DNA from: Acidovorax sp. NCPPB 4044
GTDB taxonomy: Bacteria; Pseudomonadota; Gammaproteobacteria; Burkholderiales; Burkholderiaceae_C
Length of the DNA stretch: 64,000 bases
Assembly (NCBI RefSeq): GCF_028069655.1
Contig: NZ_JAMCOS010000001.1
Location: 3,316,001-3,380,000, forward strand
Reading direction: 5' to 3'
Below the pieces are notes generated by a model, which saw nothing but the letters and a program-made list of their open reading frames with translations, did no database searches and had not been told where the DNA came from. Numbering within the stretch: position 1 is the stretch's first letter; each line of letters begins with the position of its first letter. Shown here piece by piece: positions 42,791 through 52,143 of this stretch. The position numbers and the translations under genes were made by a program.

Positions 42791-44128
42791 CTACGCCAGC
42801 CGCGCGATACGCCCGGCGGCCGTATCCACGTGGGCTTCCAGCGCGTCCACGCAGGCGGCGAACCGATCGCTGAAACCGGAGGCACCGCGCAGCGCGGCCA
42901 GGTAGCGGCGGGCCAGCGGGACCGCCCCGTGCCAGATGCGGGCGGGCACGTCGGGCTGGATCACCGGCTCGGGCACCGCGGCGGGCAGCCCGCCCCCGCT
43001 GCGCGGCGCGAACGCCATCGGGGTCATGTCGTAGGCCGGGGCCAGCGCATACGGGCGGCCATGCTCCGAAATGAACGACAGGTTGCCGGTATGCATGTCG
43101 GTATTGCCGATCAGCGTGCCGAAGGCCCAGAGCCGGCCGGCCATCTCCACCGCTTCGGGGCGCACGCAGCGCTGCTGCGCCAGCGCACGCACGATGGAAG
43201 GCCAGCCCCCGCTGCCCTGGCCCACGAATTCGGCATCCAGCGCAGCCAACGAGAACAGGCCGATGCGCCCGGTGGGGCCCACGCGGTCGAAACGCTCCAC
43301 TTCGAGGAACCGCTGCCCCACATGGTCGAGCACGGTGGTGCGCGAGGCCGGAATATCCGCGCCCTGCAGCACCTGCAGGGCCAGGTGCTCGGCCAGCAGC
43401 AGGTCGCGCCAGCGCTCGCTCACGGGGCTGTGCTCGGCCTCGGTGAACTTCACGAGCACGTGCCGGGGCCCGGCGGCCGTCTCGGCGCAGGCCATGAATT
43501 TCGGCTGCTCGCCGCCGGCGGACGATCCGGGGGCCTCTCCGCGTGCCGCGGCGTCCGCGAGCGCGGCATAGGCCGGTGCCCGGTCCGCCCAGGGAAGCGG
43601 CACGGGTGCGGGGCCGTGCACGAACGCGTGGACCGCCGCATCGCCCAGCAGCAGATTACCCACGGACTCGCCGCCCTGCGCCAGCAGGGCACGCATGGCA
43701 TCGGCATCGGACCAGTCCGAGAGCCGCGGCGGGAGGCCCAGTGCGCCCCCGTGGCGCAGCAGGAAGGCGCGCCCCAGATAGCCCTGGGGCCGCATGTCGA
43801 ACATCCACCACGGCAGCCCGTCGCTGTGCAGCAGCACGCCATCGTCCTGCCGCATCACGTAGCCGCCGGGATGCACCGGCAGCAGTTCTCCCAGCGAACG
43901 TGTCTGCCCCTGCGCATCCACGCGGTGCACCGGCACGGCGCCATGGCCGCGCGCGAGGTCCCTCAGGACGTATCGAATGGATCGGGCCGCGCCCAGCCGC
44001 AGCACCTCGTCGCCCAGCACGGCGAGCGCCCGGGAGATGGTCGGTTGGCTCACGCGCAGGCGGCCGGCCAGCATCTGCGCCGTTTGGGGCCCTTGCCGCA
44101 GCGCGAGGCGCAGTGCATCGGAGTGCAT
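42791..44128 (-). CDS. yjjJ: HipA-family protein with N-terminal helix-turn-helix (YjjJ type)
   Basis: A 445-aa single-gene HipA homologue. Residues about 15-50 form a winged-helix DNA-binding domain (AGRLRVSQPTISRALAVLGD). The kinase part has SSAGGEQPKFMA, HVLVKFTEA, the catalytic IGNTDMHTGNLSF and AYDMTPMAF. Toxin and DNA-binding functions are thus fused, as in E. coli YjjJ. The ATG at 44128 is three bases from an array of 12-bp repeats that could be its operator. No separate antitoxin gene is adjacent. Confidence 0.88.
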   Translation of the reverse strand: MHSDALRLALRQGPQTAQMLAGRLRVSQPTISRALAVLGDEVLRLGAARSIRYVLRDLARGHGAVPVHRVDAQGQTRSLGELLPVHPGGYVMRQDDGVLLHSDGLPWWMFDMRPQGYLGRAFLLRHGGALGLPPRLSDWSDADAMRALLAQGGESVGNLLLGDAAVHAFVHGPAPVPLPWADRAPAYAALADAAARGEAPGSSAGGEQPKFMACAETAAGPRHVLVKFTEAEHSPVSERWRDLLLAEHLALQVLQGADIPASRTTVLDHVGQRFLEVERFDRVGPTGRIGLFSLAALDAEFVGQGSGGWPSIVRALAQQRCVRPEAVEMAGRLWAFGTLIGNTDMHTGNLSFISEHGRPYALAPAYDMTPMAFAPRSGGGLPAAVPEPVIQPDVPARIWHGAVPLARRYLAALRGASGFSDRFAACVDALEAHVDTAAGRIARLA

Positions 44129-44130
44129 TC

Positions 44131-44172
44131 TGAATAGCTGGATGAATAGATAAGTGAATGGATATTCTATTC
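44131..44172 (-). promoter_or_regulatory. 12-bp iterons upstream of the yjjJ-type gene
   Basis: TGAATAG recurs with an exact 12-bp period at 44131 and 44143, with TGAATGG at 44155. An inverted CTATTC lies at 44167-44172. The array abuts the start codon and is probably an autoregulatory operator or part of the promoter. Confidence 0.6.
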
Positions 44173-44236
44173 TTTTGCCCCGTGCCGCCCCGCAGGCACC
44201 GACGCACTGGAGCCTCCTCAAGAGACTGCGCCGTCA

Positions 44237-44290
44237 TTTCTTGCCCATGCCGCCGGAAACATTGAATAGTTTGCTATCAATAAATGAGCA
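44237..44290 (-). repeat. Intergenic repeat family 1, full copy (reverse)
   Basis: Read on the minus strand: GCTCATTTATTGATAGC, AAACTATTCAATG, then CCGGCGGCATGGGCAAGAAA. It lies between the yjjJ-type gene and the gudD terminator. Confidence 0.8.
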
Positions 44291-44364
44291 AACTCAAACC
44301 ACGCTTGGCATGGCCGGCAAGCCGCGCTGCGGATGGCCGGGCCCGGGCATGCCACGGTGCTTTG

Positions 44365-44404
44365 GAAAAAAGCAGGGCCGCCCCCCGTTGCCGGAGGGCG
44401 GCCC
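44365..44404 (-). terminator. Intrinsic terminator of gudD
   Basis: A 9-bp stem GGGCCGCCC (44375-44383) with GGGCGGCCC (44396-44404). On the minus strand it is followed by TGCTTTTTT. Confidence 0.85.
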
Positions 44405-44439
44405 CTTCGGACCGAACAGCAAGGCGGCCCTGCCGCCCG

Positions 44440-45795
44440 TCAGCGCACCATGCAAGGCCGCTTGTTGTCGAAGCGCCAGCCGGGCACGAGGTACTGCATG
44501 GCGGTGGCGTCGTCGCGCGCGCCCAGGCCGTGCTGCAGGTAGAGGCGGTGCGCGGCTTCGACCGCGTCCATGTCCAGCTCCAGGCCCAGGCCGGGGCGCT
44601 GCGGCACCTGGATCTGGCCGCCTTCGATGCGGTAGGGCGCGCGCGTGAGGTGCTGGCCGTCCTGCCAGATCCAGTGCGTGTCGATGGCCGTGACCTTGCC
44701 GGGCGCGGCGGCCGCCACATGGGTGAACATGGCGAGCGACACGTCGAAGTGGTTGTTGGAGTGCGATCCCCAGGTGAGGCCGAAGGCCTCGCACACCTGG
44801 GCCACGCGCACGGAGCCGGCCATGGTCCAGAAATGCGGGTCGGCCAGCGGGATGTCCACCGACTGCAGCGACAGGCTGTGCGACATCTCGCGCCAGTCGG
44901 TGGCGACCATGTTGGTGGCCGTGGGCAGGCCCGTGGCACGGCGGAACTCGGCCATCACCTCGCGGCCCGAATACACGCCCTCGGCGCCGCACGGGTCCTC
45001 GGCATAGGCCATCACGCCGTGCAGGTCGCGCGTGAGGCGCACGGCGTCCTTCAGCAGCCAGCCGCCGTTGGGGTCGAGCGTGACGCGCGCCTGCGGGAAG
45101 CGCTCGTGCAGCGCGCGGATCGCCAGCACCTCGTCCTCGCCGCGCAGCACGCCGCCCTTGAGCTTGAAATCGACGAAGCCGTAGCGCGCATGGGTGGCCT
45201 CGGCCAGGCGCACGATGGCCTCGGGCGTCAGCGCTTCTTCGTTGCGCAGGCGGAACCAGTCGTCCTGCGCGCCGGATTCGTCACGGTAGGCCAGGTCGGT
45301 CTTGCGGCGGTCGCCCACGTAGAACAGGTAGCCCAGCACCTGCACGGCCGCGCGCTGCTGCCCGTCGCCCAGCAGCGCGGCCACGGGCACGCCCAGGTGC
45401 TGGCCCAGCAGGTCGAGGAAGCACGACTCCACGGCGGTGAGCGCATGGATGGTCACGCGCAGATCGAAGGTCTGCTGCCCGCGCCCGCCGCTGTCGCGGT
45501 CGGCGAACTGCGTGCGCAGGGCGTTCAGCACCGCGCGGTGGTTGCCCACGCCCTGCCCCACGATCAGCGCGCGCGCGTCTTCGAGCGTCTGGCGGATCTT
45601 CTCGCCGCCGGGCACCTCGCCCACCCCCGTGCGGCCCGCGCTGTCGCGCAGGATCAGCAGGTTGCGCGTGAAGAACGGCCCGTGCGCGCCGCTCAGGTTC
45701 AGCAGCATGCTGTCGTGCCCTGCCACGGGCACGACGCGCAGGTCGGTGATGACGGGCGTGGCGCCGGGGGCCTGGAGGTTGTCGGAAGAGGTCAT
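44440..45795 (-). CDS. gudD: Glucarate dehydratase
   Basis: A 451-aa enolase-superfamily enzyme dehydrating D-glucarate to 5-keto-4-deoxyglucarate. Motifs: [10 protein letters not shown], the general base in [11 protein letters not shown], metal ligands around [11 protein letters not shown] and YAEDPCG, and the His of [11 protein letters not shown]. Length is standard. The expected product is the substrate of KdgD, encoded two genes upstream in the same direction. ATG at 45795 lies within a pyrimidine-rich leader and has only a weak ribosome-binding site. Confidence 0.92.
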   Translation of the reverse strand: MTSSDNLQAPGATPVITDLRVVPVAGHDSMLLNLSGAHGPFFTRNLLILRDSAGRTGVGEVPGGEKIRQTLEDARALIVGQGVGNHRAVLNALRTQFADRDSGGRGQQTFDLRVTIHALTAVESCFLDLLGQHLGVPVAALLGDGQQRAAVQVLGYLFYVGDRRKTDLAYRDESGAQDDWFRLRNEEALTPEAIVRLAEATHARYGFVDFKLKGGVLRGEDEVLAIRALHERFPQARVTLDPNGGWLLKDAVRLTRDLHGVMAYAEDPCGAEGVYSGREVMAEFRRATGLPTATNMVATDWREMSHSLSLQSVDIPLADPHFWTMAGSVRVAQVCEAFGLTWGSHSNNHFDVSLAMFTHVAAAAPGKVTAIDTHWIWQDGQHLTRAPYRIEGGQIQVPQRPGLGLELDMDAVEAAHRLYLQHGLGARDDATAMQYLVPGWRFDNKRPCMVR

Positions 45796-45918
45796 GGTGA
45801 AAGAAAAAGAAAGTAGGGACTGGGCCGTGCACGGTTTCGGCACGGTGCGATGTCATTTATCCATGGTGCCCGGTGCCGCCCGCAATGCATGCAACCGGCG
45901 CCCCCTCCAACCGTCCGA

Positions 45919-46050
45919 TGGCCGCGGAGCAGGCCACGCCAGCAGACGCCGTGGAACCGGCTTCGCCGGGCCACCGGCGTCGTCCTCCTGCCCGCAGCGC
46001 GCAGCGCGGCGAGAGCGGGGGGAAGCGGCGCAGCCGCTCAGGGGGGTGCC
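45919..46050. repeat. Intergenic repeat family 2, copy 1
   Basis: Shares with 53971-54113 the ordered blocks GCCGCG-AGCAGGCC, CGCC-GGAAC-GG, GGGCCACCGGCG and CCGCTCAGGGGGG. It contains the palindrome AGCGGC-GCA-GCCGCT. Both copies start right after the stop codon of a minus-strand gene. Confidence 0.65.
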
Positions 46051-46056
46051 CGTTCA

Positions 46057-47052
46057 CTAGTCTGCAGTGATCTTGCGCGCCTCGATGAGCTGCTTCCAGC
46101 GGGCCCACTCGCGCGCCTGGAAGGCGGTGAACTCGGCCGGCGTGCTCGCCACGATCTCCAGGCCCTGCTCTTCCATGCGCTTGCGCACGGCAGGATCCTT
46201 CATGGATGCGATGGCGGCGGCGGCGAGCTTGTCCTTCACGGCGGCGGGCAGGCCCTTGGGCGCGGCCATGCCCTGCCAGGAATAGACCTCGGCGCCCGCC
46301 ACGCCGGCTTCGGCCAGCGTGGGCACGTCGGGCAGCACGGGCGAGCGCTTGCTGCCCGTGACGGCGATCGCATGCAGCTTGCCCGCGCGGATGTGGGGCA
46401 GCACGGCGTTCACGTTCTGGAACGAGAAATCCACCTGGTTGCCCAGCAGGTCGTTGACGGCCGGCGCGCCACCCTTGTAGGGGATGTGCAGCCCCTGCGT
46501 GCCCGTCTGCTGCCAGAACACTTCGGCGGCGAGGTGGTCGGAGGAGCCGTTGCCCGAACTCGCGAAACTCACCTTGCCGGGCTGCGCCTTGAGCAGCGCG
46601 ATCACCTCGGGCAGCGTGCGGGCCTTCTGCGCCACGTTGGCCACGAGCACGTTGGGCGCCTGCACGGGCACGGTGATGTAGTCGAAGTCTTTGGTGGCGT
46701 CGTAGGGCACGTTCTTCTGCAGGTGCGGCGTGACCACGAAGGCGCCCAGCGACGAGACCAGCAGCGTGTAGCCGTCGGGCGTGGCGCGCTTCACGAAGCC
46801 CGCGCCGATGGTGCCGGTCGCGCCGGGGCGGTTGTCCACGACGAAGTTCTGCCCCAGCTTGTCACCCATGTGCTGGGCCATGGCACGCGCCACCATGTCG
46901 GTGGAGCCGCCCGCCGGGAACGGCACGACGATGGTGACCGGCTTGTCGGGCCACGCGCCCTGCGCCTGGGCCGCGAGGGGCACCGCGCAGAGCGCGGCGG
47001 ACAGCGAGAGCGCGGCGCCGATCGCGCGGCGGAAGTTCTTCGAGAAGGGCAT
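46057..47052 (-). CDS. Tripartite tricarboxylate transporter (Bug/TctC) binding protein
   Basis: A 331-aa periplasmic binding protein. The signal peptide ends [26 protein letters not shown] is the Bug-family ligand loop; [18 protein letters not shown] and [20 protein letters not shown] are typical. No TctAB membrane genes are adjacent, as is usual for the expanded Bug family in Burkholderiales. Its position between gudD and kdgD suggests it captures glucarate or a related sugar diacid. Confidence 0.9.
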   Translation of the reverse strand: MPFSKNFRRAIGAALSLSAALCAVPLAAQAQGAWPDKPVTIVVPFPAGGSTDMVARAMAQHMGDKLGQNFVVDNRPGATGTIGAGFVKRATPDGYTLLVSSLGAFVVTPHLQKNVPYDATKDFDYITVPVQAPNVLVANVAQKARTLPEVIALLKAQPGKVSFASSGNGSSDHLAAEVFWQQTGTQGLHIPYKGGAPAVNDLLGNQVDFSFQNVNAVLPHIRAGKLHAIAVTGSKRSPVLPDVPTLAEAGVAGAEVYSWQGMAAPKGLPAAVKDKLAAAAIASMKDPAVRKRMEEQGLEIVASTPAEFTAFQAREWARWKQLIEARKITAD

Positions 47053-47106
47053 GGTGCTTGTCTCCGGGGTGTTCTTATGGAAATGGCGCGCCGGCGGCGC
47101 GGAGGC

Positions 47107-48018
47107 TCATTGCGGGCCGAGCTTGTCGATAAGTGCCTTGAGCGCCTCGACCTCATCGGCCTTGAGATCGGTGAGCGGCGCGCGCACCGGGCCTGCGTCG
47201 TGGCCGACGATCTTCGCGCCCGCTTTCACGATGCTCACCGCGTAGCCCTGCACGCGGTTGCGCAGCTCCAGGTACGGCATGAAGAAGTCGCGCAGCAGGC
47301 GGTGCTGCGTGGCCTGGTCGTCGGCCGCCACCGCGTGGTAGAAGTCCATCGCCGTCTTGGGGATGAAGTTGAACACCGCCGACGAATACACCGGCGTGCC
47401 CAGCGCCTTGTAGGCCGCCGCATACACCTCCGCCGTGGGCAGCCCGCCCAGGTAGGCGAAGCGGTCGCCCATCTTCATGTAGATGGAGTTCATCAGCTCG
47501 ATGTCGCCCACGCCGTCCTTGAAGCCCACCAGGTTGGCGTTGCGCTCGGCCAGGCGCGCGAGCGTCTCGGGCGCGAAGCGGCTCTGGCCGCGGTTGTAGA
47601 CGATGACGCCGAACTTCACGCTCTTGCAGACCGCCTCGACGTGGGCGGCCAGGCCTTCCTGGCCCGCTTCGGTGAGGTAGTGCGGCAGCAGCAGGATGCC
47701 GTGGGCACCGGCCTTCTCGGCCGCCTGGGCGCACTGGATGGCGAAGCGGGTCGGGCCGCCCGCGCCGGCGATGATCGGCACCTTGCCGCGGCAGGTCTGC
47801 ACGGCGGTCTCGATGATGGCGGGGTATTCCTCGGCCGTGAGCGAGAAGAACTCGCCCGTGCCACCGGCCGCGAAGAGCGCGCTGGCGCCGTAGGGCGCGA
47901 GCCATTCCAGGCGCTCGGCGTAGCCGCGGGCGTTGAAGTTGCCTTCGCTGTCGAAGTCGGTCAGCGGGAACGACAGCAGGCCGGAGCCCATGATGGTCTT
48001 GAGTTCTTGAGGTTGCAT
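47107..48018 (-). CDS. kdgD: 5-dehydro-4-deoxyglucarate dehydratase
   Basis: A 303-aa DHDPS-superfamily enzyme converting 5-keto-4-deoxyglucarate to 2-oxoglutarate semialdehyde with loss of water and CO2. [37 protein letters not shown], the YNRGQSRF segment with the conserved Tyr, and the Schiff-base Lys in [10 protein letters not shown] are present. ATG at 48018 gives the standard length; a GTG at 48030 is possible. It is first in the minus-strand glucarate operon, downstream of a palindromic operator. Confidence 0.92.
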   Translation of the reverse strand: MQPQELKTIMGSGLLSFPLTDFDSEGNFNARGYAERLEWLAPYGASALFAAGGTGEFFSLTAEEYPAIIETAVQTCRGKVPIIAGAGGPTRFAIQCAQAAEKAGAHGILLLPHYLTEAGQEGLAAHVEAVCKSVKFGVIVYNRGQSRFAPETLARLAERNANLVGFKDGVGDIELMNSIYMKMGDRFAYLGGLPTAEVYAAAYKALGTPVYSSAVFNFIPKTAMDFYHAVAADDQATQHRLLRDFFMPYLELRNRVQGYAVSIVKAGAKIVGHDAGPVRAPLTDLKADEVEALKALIDKLGPQ

Positions 48019-48138
48019 GGCAGAGGGCACGAAGCCGGCAAAGGAAAGGACGAACGGGGTGGAAACCGGGCGATCCGCCGCCGCAGGTCGCCAGGGACCG
48101 CGCGGCTTTCGAACGCCAAATTTCCAGGAATATGGCGA

Positions 48139-48154
48139 ATGTTAACGTTAACAT
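48139..48154. promoter_or_regulatory. LacI-family operator of the glucarate locus
   Basis: A perfect 16-bp palindrome ATGTTAACGTTAACAT with the central AACGTT typical of LacI/GntR-type operators. It lies in the divergent region between kdgD and the regulator gene, so it may control both directions. Confidence 0.85.
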
Positions 48155-48231
48155 CACTCTTCGACAGAGGGTAAACCCTTGAATGCAAAGTCCGGCGGGC
48201 GTCTCGGGCGCTTCGCCTAGACTCGGGCTCC

Positions 48232-49275
48232 ATGCCCTCCCGCGCCAGCGCTTCCCCGCCTTCCCCCGCCCTCCCCGCCAGCGCCCGCGCAGCCGTCACC
48301 CTGCGGGAGGTGGCCGAGCGGGCCGGGGTCTCGATGATCACGGTCTCCCGCGTGCTGAAGACGCCCGCGCAGGTCAGCGAAGCGACGCGCGAACGCGTGC
48401 AGGAGGCCGTGGCCACGCTGGGCTACGTGCCCAACCTCGTGGCCGGCGGGCTGCGCTCCTCGCGCAGCCACCTCGTGATGGCGCTGGTGCCCACCACGCG
48501 CGGCCAGCTGTTCGGGGAAATGATCCAGTCGCTCACCGACGCGCTGCACGCACGCGGCTTCCAGGTGATGTTCGGCGAAGTCGGCTACGCGGCCTCGCGC
48601 GAGGACGAACTGCTGCGCGCCATCGTGGGCCGGCGGCCCGACGGCATCGTGCTCACGGGCGTGATGCACTCGACCGAAGGGCGCCGCCTGCTGCTGGCCT
48701 CCGGCATTCCCGTGGTGGAGACCTGGGACACCACGCCCACCCCCATCGACATGCTGGTGGGGCTCTCGCACGAGCGCCTGGGCGAGGCGGTGTGCGCCTA
48801 CCTGCACGGGCGCGGGCACCGGCAGCTCGCCGTGCTGAGCGGCGACGACGACCGCGCCATGCGCCGCCAGCAGGGGTTTTCGGAAGCGGCCCGCCAGCGG
48901 GGGCTGCCCGCGCCCGCGGTGCACTGGGGGCCGGCCCCCACGTCGCATGCCGAAGGGCGCACCGGCCTGGCCGCGCTGCTGGAGCGCACGCCGCGCATCG
49001 ATGCGGTGTTCTGCAGCTCGGACATGCTGGCCCTGGGCGTGCTCACGGAAGCCCGCGCACGCGGCATCTCCGTGCCGGGCGACCTGGCCGTGGTGGGCTT
49101 CGGCGACATCGAATTCGCGGCCACCCAGTCGCCCAGCCTGACCACGGTGCGCATCGACGGCACGCGCATCGGCGAGACCGCCGCGCGCTTCATCGCCGAC
49201 CGCGCCGAGGGCCGTGCGGTGGCCGAGCCGAGCGTGGACATCGGCTTCTCGATCATGGAGCGCGAAAGCGCCTGA
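48232..49275 (+). CDS. LacI-family transcriptional regulator of the glucarate genes
   Basis: A 347-aa regulator. The N-terminal HTH is TLREVAERAGVSMITVSRVL with hinge LRSSRSHLVMALVP. The periplasmic-binding-protein-like effector domain follows (FCSSDMLALGVLTEARARGI, then PGDLAVVGFGDIE). It is divergent from kdgD with a perfect palindrome between them, so it is probably the local repressor. The effector is likely glucarate or a pathway intermediate (inference). Confidence 0.9.
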   Translation: MPSRASASPPSPALPASARAAVTLREVAERAGVSMITVSRVLKTPAQVSEATRERVQEAVATLGYVPNLVAGGLRSSRSHLVMALVPTTRGQLFGEMIQSLTDALHARGFQVMFGEVGYAASREDELLRAIVGRRPDGIVLTGVMHSTEGRRLLLASGIPVVETWDTTPTPIDMLVGLSHERLGEAVCAYLHGRGHRQLAVLSGDDDRAMRRQQGFSEAARQRGLPAPAVHWGPAPTSHAEGRTGLAALLERTPRIDAVFCSSDMLALGVLTEARARGISVPGDLAVVGFGDIEFAATQSPSLTTVRIDGTRIGETAARFIADRAEGRAVAEPSVDIGFSIMERESA

Positions 49276-49346
49276 CCGGCTGCGGCGGGCGGTTCACGCC
49301 GTGTGGCGGCATGCCACGAAAGCGCGGCGCGGATGGGTGGCAGCGC

Positions 49347-49407
49347 TTCGCCGCGTGGGCCGGCGCTTCGCCACGGCCCGGCGCAGGCGCGAAGAATTCC
49401 GCAGCAT
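49347..49407 (+). promoter_or_regulatory. PIP box and -10 of the type III effector gene (HrpX/HrpB-type promoter)
   Basis: TTCGC at 49347-49351, exactly 15 bases, and TTCGC at 49367-49371 form a perfect plant-inducible-promoter box. Exactly 30 bases later CAGCAT (49402-49407) matches the YANNNT -10 expected 30-32 bp downstream. The ATG follows at 49414. This is the arrangement of AraC-type HrpX/HrpB-dependent promoters in Xanthomonas, Ralstonia and Acidovorax. Confidence 0.85.
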
Positions 49408-49413
49408 AGAACG

Positions 49414-50832
49414 ATGTCATCCATTCCATCTTCATCGCGCAAGCCAGGCCCCCTGGCCGCATCGCCTTCGCTGCAAAACGGGCCCCACCAAGGCACCAAA
49501 GCACCCGCCACATACGCAAGCCAACGCAAGAGCCGCCCTGCGATGGGCGGACCATTGGCCGGCCTGCGCCAGATGGGCGCCGCAGGCGGCGCGGGGGCCC
49601 TGCTGGCGCCGGCACGCACCCTCGCCTTGCGCACGGCGCTCCCAAGGCTGCTGTTCGCCGCGCTCTGGAGCAGCAGCGCCGCGGGCCGGCAGCCACCGTC
49701 GGCGCGGCTCACTCCGGACGAGACGGCGGTGCTCAAGCGCCTGGACGAACAGCGCCCCGCACAGCCGAAGGATTGCATCCTCTTCAGCGACCCCAACAAG
49801 GACCCGGACGATGTCGTGTCCTTCGTCATCGGCAAACCGCTGGAAGCCAGGGGCCATGTGCGGATCGGCCACGTCGTCACCACGCTGGGCCCGTCCCCCG
49901 TCCGCGCCGCGCGGGCAGAGCTGGCCCGCGGCGTGTTCGATTCGCTCGGCATGCCGCAGGTGGCGGTGTCGGCCGGGCGGGATTACGACATCGGCCACCG
50001 GGCGGCCGACCACGGCATCTTCCTGCCCAGGGGCGAGAGCCTGCGTGCGCGGCCGCCCCGGCCGACGGACGCGGACAGTCGCCAGCACGCGAGCCAGACC
50101 CTGGACCGGGCCGAAGGTCCGGTGACGCTGGTCGCCATCGCCGGCATGACCGACGCGAGCGCACTGCTGCGGGAGCATGAGGCGCTCGTGCGCGAGAAGG
50201 TCGGGCGCATCGTGGTCATGGGGGGTATCGACGCGGCGCGGGACAGCGCGGGCTTCGTCCAACCGGATGACCGCGCGTACAACAACCACACCGACCTGCC
50301 CGCCGCCCGGGACTTCTACCGGCTTGCCCAGGAATACGGCATTCCCCTGCGCATCGTCACCAAGGAGGCCGCCTACCAGGCCGCGGTGCCGCCGCAGTTC
50401 TACGAATCGCTGGGCCAGTCGGGCCACCGCGTGGGAACCTACCTGGAGGCGATCCAGCGCGACTCGCTGCAGCAACTGTGGCAGGGCATCGCGAGTGGCG
50501 AGATCGACAAGCTCGACAAGCGGTGGTTCTACGACACCTTCGTCGCGCGCACAGCGGAGGACGGCGCCGACCCACCGGCCTTCGATGACTGGAAGCGCGA
50601 CACCGAGGCCTCGCCCGCCGCGGTCTGGGAACACGTGAGCCGGCTGAACCTGTACGACCCCCTGACGCTGCTGGCGGCCGTGGACGGTCCCTCCAGGATG
50701 CTCTTCCAGCCGGAGGTGGTGCGGCAGCAAGGCAGCGCGGTCGTCGAGATGATCGGCGCCGGCCAGGTCGCCGCGCCGGACGATGCCCGCACGCTCATGT
50801 CCGCACTCGCCAAGGCCTCGCTCCAGGGCTGA
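49414..50832 (+). CDS. xopQ: XopQ/HopQ1/RipB-family type III effector (nucleoside hydrolase-like)
   Basis: A 472-aa protein. The first about 50 residues are Ser/Pro/Gln-rich and lack a Sec signal (MSSIPSSSRKPGPLAASPSL), as in type III secreted proteins. The nucleoside-hydrolase-like domain starts near residue 105 with ARLTPDETAVLKRLDEQRPA and PKDCILFSDPNKDPDDV, the XopQ-family version of the metal-binding DxDxDD loop. VAIAGMTDASALLREHEALV, GRIVVMGGIDAARDSAGFVQ, PDDRAYNNHTDLPAARDFYR, the KEAAYQAAVPPQFYESLG block and RLNLYDPLTLLAAVDG are conserved. Family members suppress plant immunity and are recognised by Roq1 in Nicotiana. A perfect PIP box lies upstream. Confidence 0.9.
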   Translation: MSSIPSSSRKPGPLAASPSLQNGPHQGTKAPATYASQRKSRPAMGGPLAGLRQMGAAGGAGALLAPARTLALRTALPRLLFAALWSSSAAGRQPPSARLTPDETAVLKRLDEQRPAQPKDCILFSDPNKDPDDVVSFVIGKPLEARGHVRIGHVVTTLGPSPVRAARAELARGVFDSLGMPQVAVSAGRDYDIGHRAADHGIFLPRGESLRARPPRPTDADSRQHASQTLDRAEGPVTLVAIAGMTDASALLREHEALVREKVGRIVVMGGIDAARDSAGFVQPDDRAYNNHTDLPAARDFYRLAQEYGIPLRIVTKEAAYQAAVPPQFYESLGQSGHRVGTYLEAIQRDSLQQLWQGIASGEIDKLDKRWFYDTFVARTAEDGADPPAFDDWKRDTEASPAAVWEHVSRLNLYDPLTLLAAVDGPSRMLFQPEVVRQQGSAVVEMIGAGQVAAPDDARTLMSALAKASLQG

Positions 50833-50854
50833 GTCACCGCAGCGCGCGGCACAT

Positions 50855-51094
50855 TCAGCGCATCGGGATCACGAACACCTTGCGCGGTGCGGTGCAGTTC
50901 GGGCCGTCGTAGGGAGGGCTGTCGCGCTCCCAGCCCGGGCCGGGCGACGTCTGCGCGCAGACGCGCCGCCCGTCCACCTTGCTGCGCCAGTAATGCCACG
51001 GCGCAGGCGCGGCCCAGGTTTCCAGGGCCAGCAGGGCGGCCACGCCAGCCAGCAGAACGGCGCACAGGCGGCCACGGGCAGCGGCGCGTGTCAT
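50855..51094 (-). CDS. Small exported hypothetical protein
   Basis: A 79-aa protein. The N-terminal signal peptide or anchor (RLCAVLLAGVAALLALETWA) ends in an AAPAP region. The short mature part has two Cys (RRVCAQTSPGPGW and DGPNCTAPRKV), perhaps disulfide-bonded. The ATG overlaps the esterase stop (ATGA). It converges with the effector gene, 22 bp away. No family was recognised. Confidence 0.65.
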   Translation of the reverse strand: MTRAAARGRLCAVLLAGVAALLALETWAAPAPWHYWRSKVDGRRVCAQTSPGPGWERDSPPYDGPNCTAPRKVFVIPMR

Positions 51095-52026
51095 GGCGCG
51101 GCCCCCACCGACTGCAGGAAGGCATCCACCGCGCCGGTGTAGGCGCCCGGCAGGCCGAGCTGTTCGTTCGTGCCGCGGTGGTCCAGATCCTGCGGCAGCA
51201 CCTCGGCGCGCATGCCCAGCGACTGGGCCTGGGCCGCGAGCCGGTAGGCCTGGTCGCAGGCGATGGCCCGGCGGCTGGAGCACACCGCCAGCAGTGGCGG
51301 CGCCGCCTGCTGCAGGCGCTGGGCGGGCGAGGCATCGGCCCAGTGCGCGGGGTCCCGGCCGAACGCGCGGTCGTAGAGCGGCGGATGGCGCGCCCGCATG
51401 AGGCGGGGCACGTCCATGGCGGCGCTGTCGAGCGCCACCGTGGCCCGCACGGGTTGCGCGCCCGCTGCGTGCTGCAGCGCGGGCGAGGCGGCCAGCAGCG
51501 CGACCAGGTGCGCGCCGGCCGAGTGGCCCATGGCGACGAAGCGGCCCGGGTCCGCACCCCAGCGGGGCGCGAGGCGCTGCGCCTCGGCCAGCGCCCGCGC
51601 CACGTCCTGCACCTGGGCCAGCGGCCCGGCGTCCGGCAGCATGCGATAGTTGACGGACACGAGCACCGCGCCGCGCGGCACCCAGTGCTCCACCTTGTTG
51701 CGCACCACGGTGGCGCCGGACTTGTCGCCGTAGCGCCAGGCGCCGCCGTGCACCATGAAGACCACCGGTGCCCCGCGCGGATGGGGCGGCAGGTACACGT
51801 CCATGCGCTGGCGCGGATCGGCGCCATAGGGCACGTCGTGCAGGAAGCCCATGCCCGCGGGCGGCGCCCAGGGCGCGCCGGAGGGCCCGAAGCCGTCCGC
51901 ACGTTCGGCGGCCCGGTCGGCTGCCGTGCCGCCGGCCGCCTGCGCGGCCAACGCACCGCACAGCGCTGCCAGCGCCGCGCCGGCGCGCAGCGCCCTCCTC
52001 GCTCCGATGATCGCTTCGATGGGCAT
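51091..52026 (-). CDS. Exported alpha/beta-hydrolase (esterase/lipase-like)
   Basis: A 311-aa protein. A signal peptide (RRALRAGAALAALCGALAAQ) precedes a carboxylesterase fold. The oxyanion motif is VHGGAWRYGD, the nucleophile elbow GHSAGAHLVALLA, and the late His is in DLDHRGTNEQLG. AAAGGAG precedes the ATG at 52026. The substrate is unknown. It is translationally coupled to the small exported protein that follows. Confidence 0.85.
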   Translation of the reverse strand: MPIEAIIGARRALRAGAALAALCGALAAQAAGGTAADRAAERADGFGPSGAPWAPPAGMGFLHDVPYGADPRQRMDVYLPPHPRGAPVVFMVHGGAWRYGDKSGATVVRNKVEHWVPRGAVLVSVNYRMLPDAGPLAQVQDVARALAEAQRLAPRWGADPGRFVAMGHSAGAHLVALLAASPALQHAAGAQPVRATVALDSAAMDVPRLMRARHPPLYDRAFGRDPAHWADASPAQRLQQAAPPLLAVCSSRRAIACDQAYRLAAQAQSLGMRAEVLPQDLDHRGTNEQLGLPGAYTGAVDAFLQSVGAAP

Positions 52027-52143
52027 GCAGGCTCCTTTCGCCATGGCGGCACAGGCTGGGTTCCGCCGGCATTGTGCGACCCGCCTGTGAAGCCGGTGCA
52101 AAGCGCGGGTTTCCGGGCGGCGAAGCACCGCGGTGCCGGCCGC

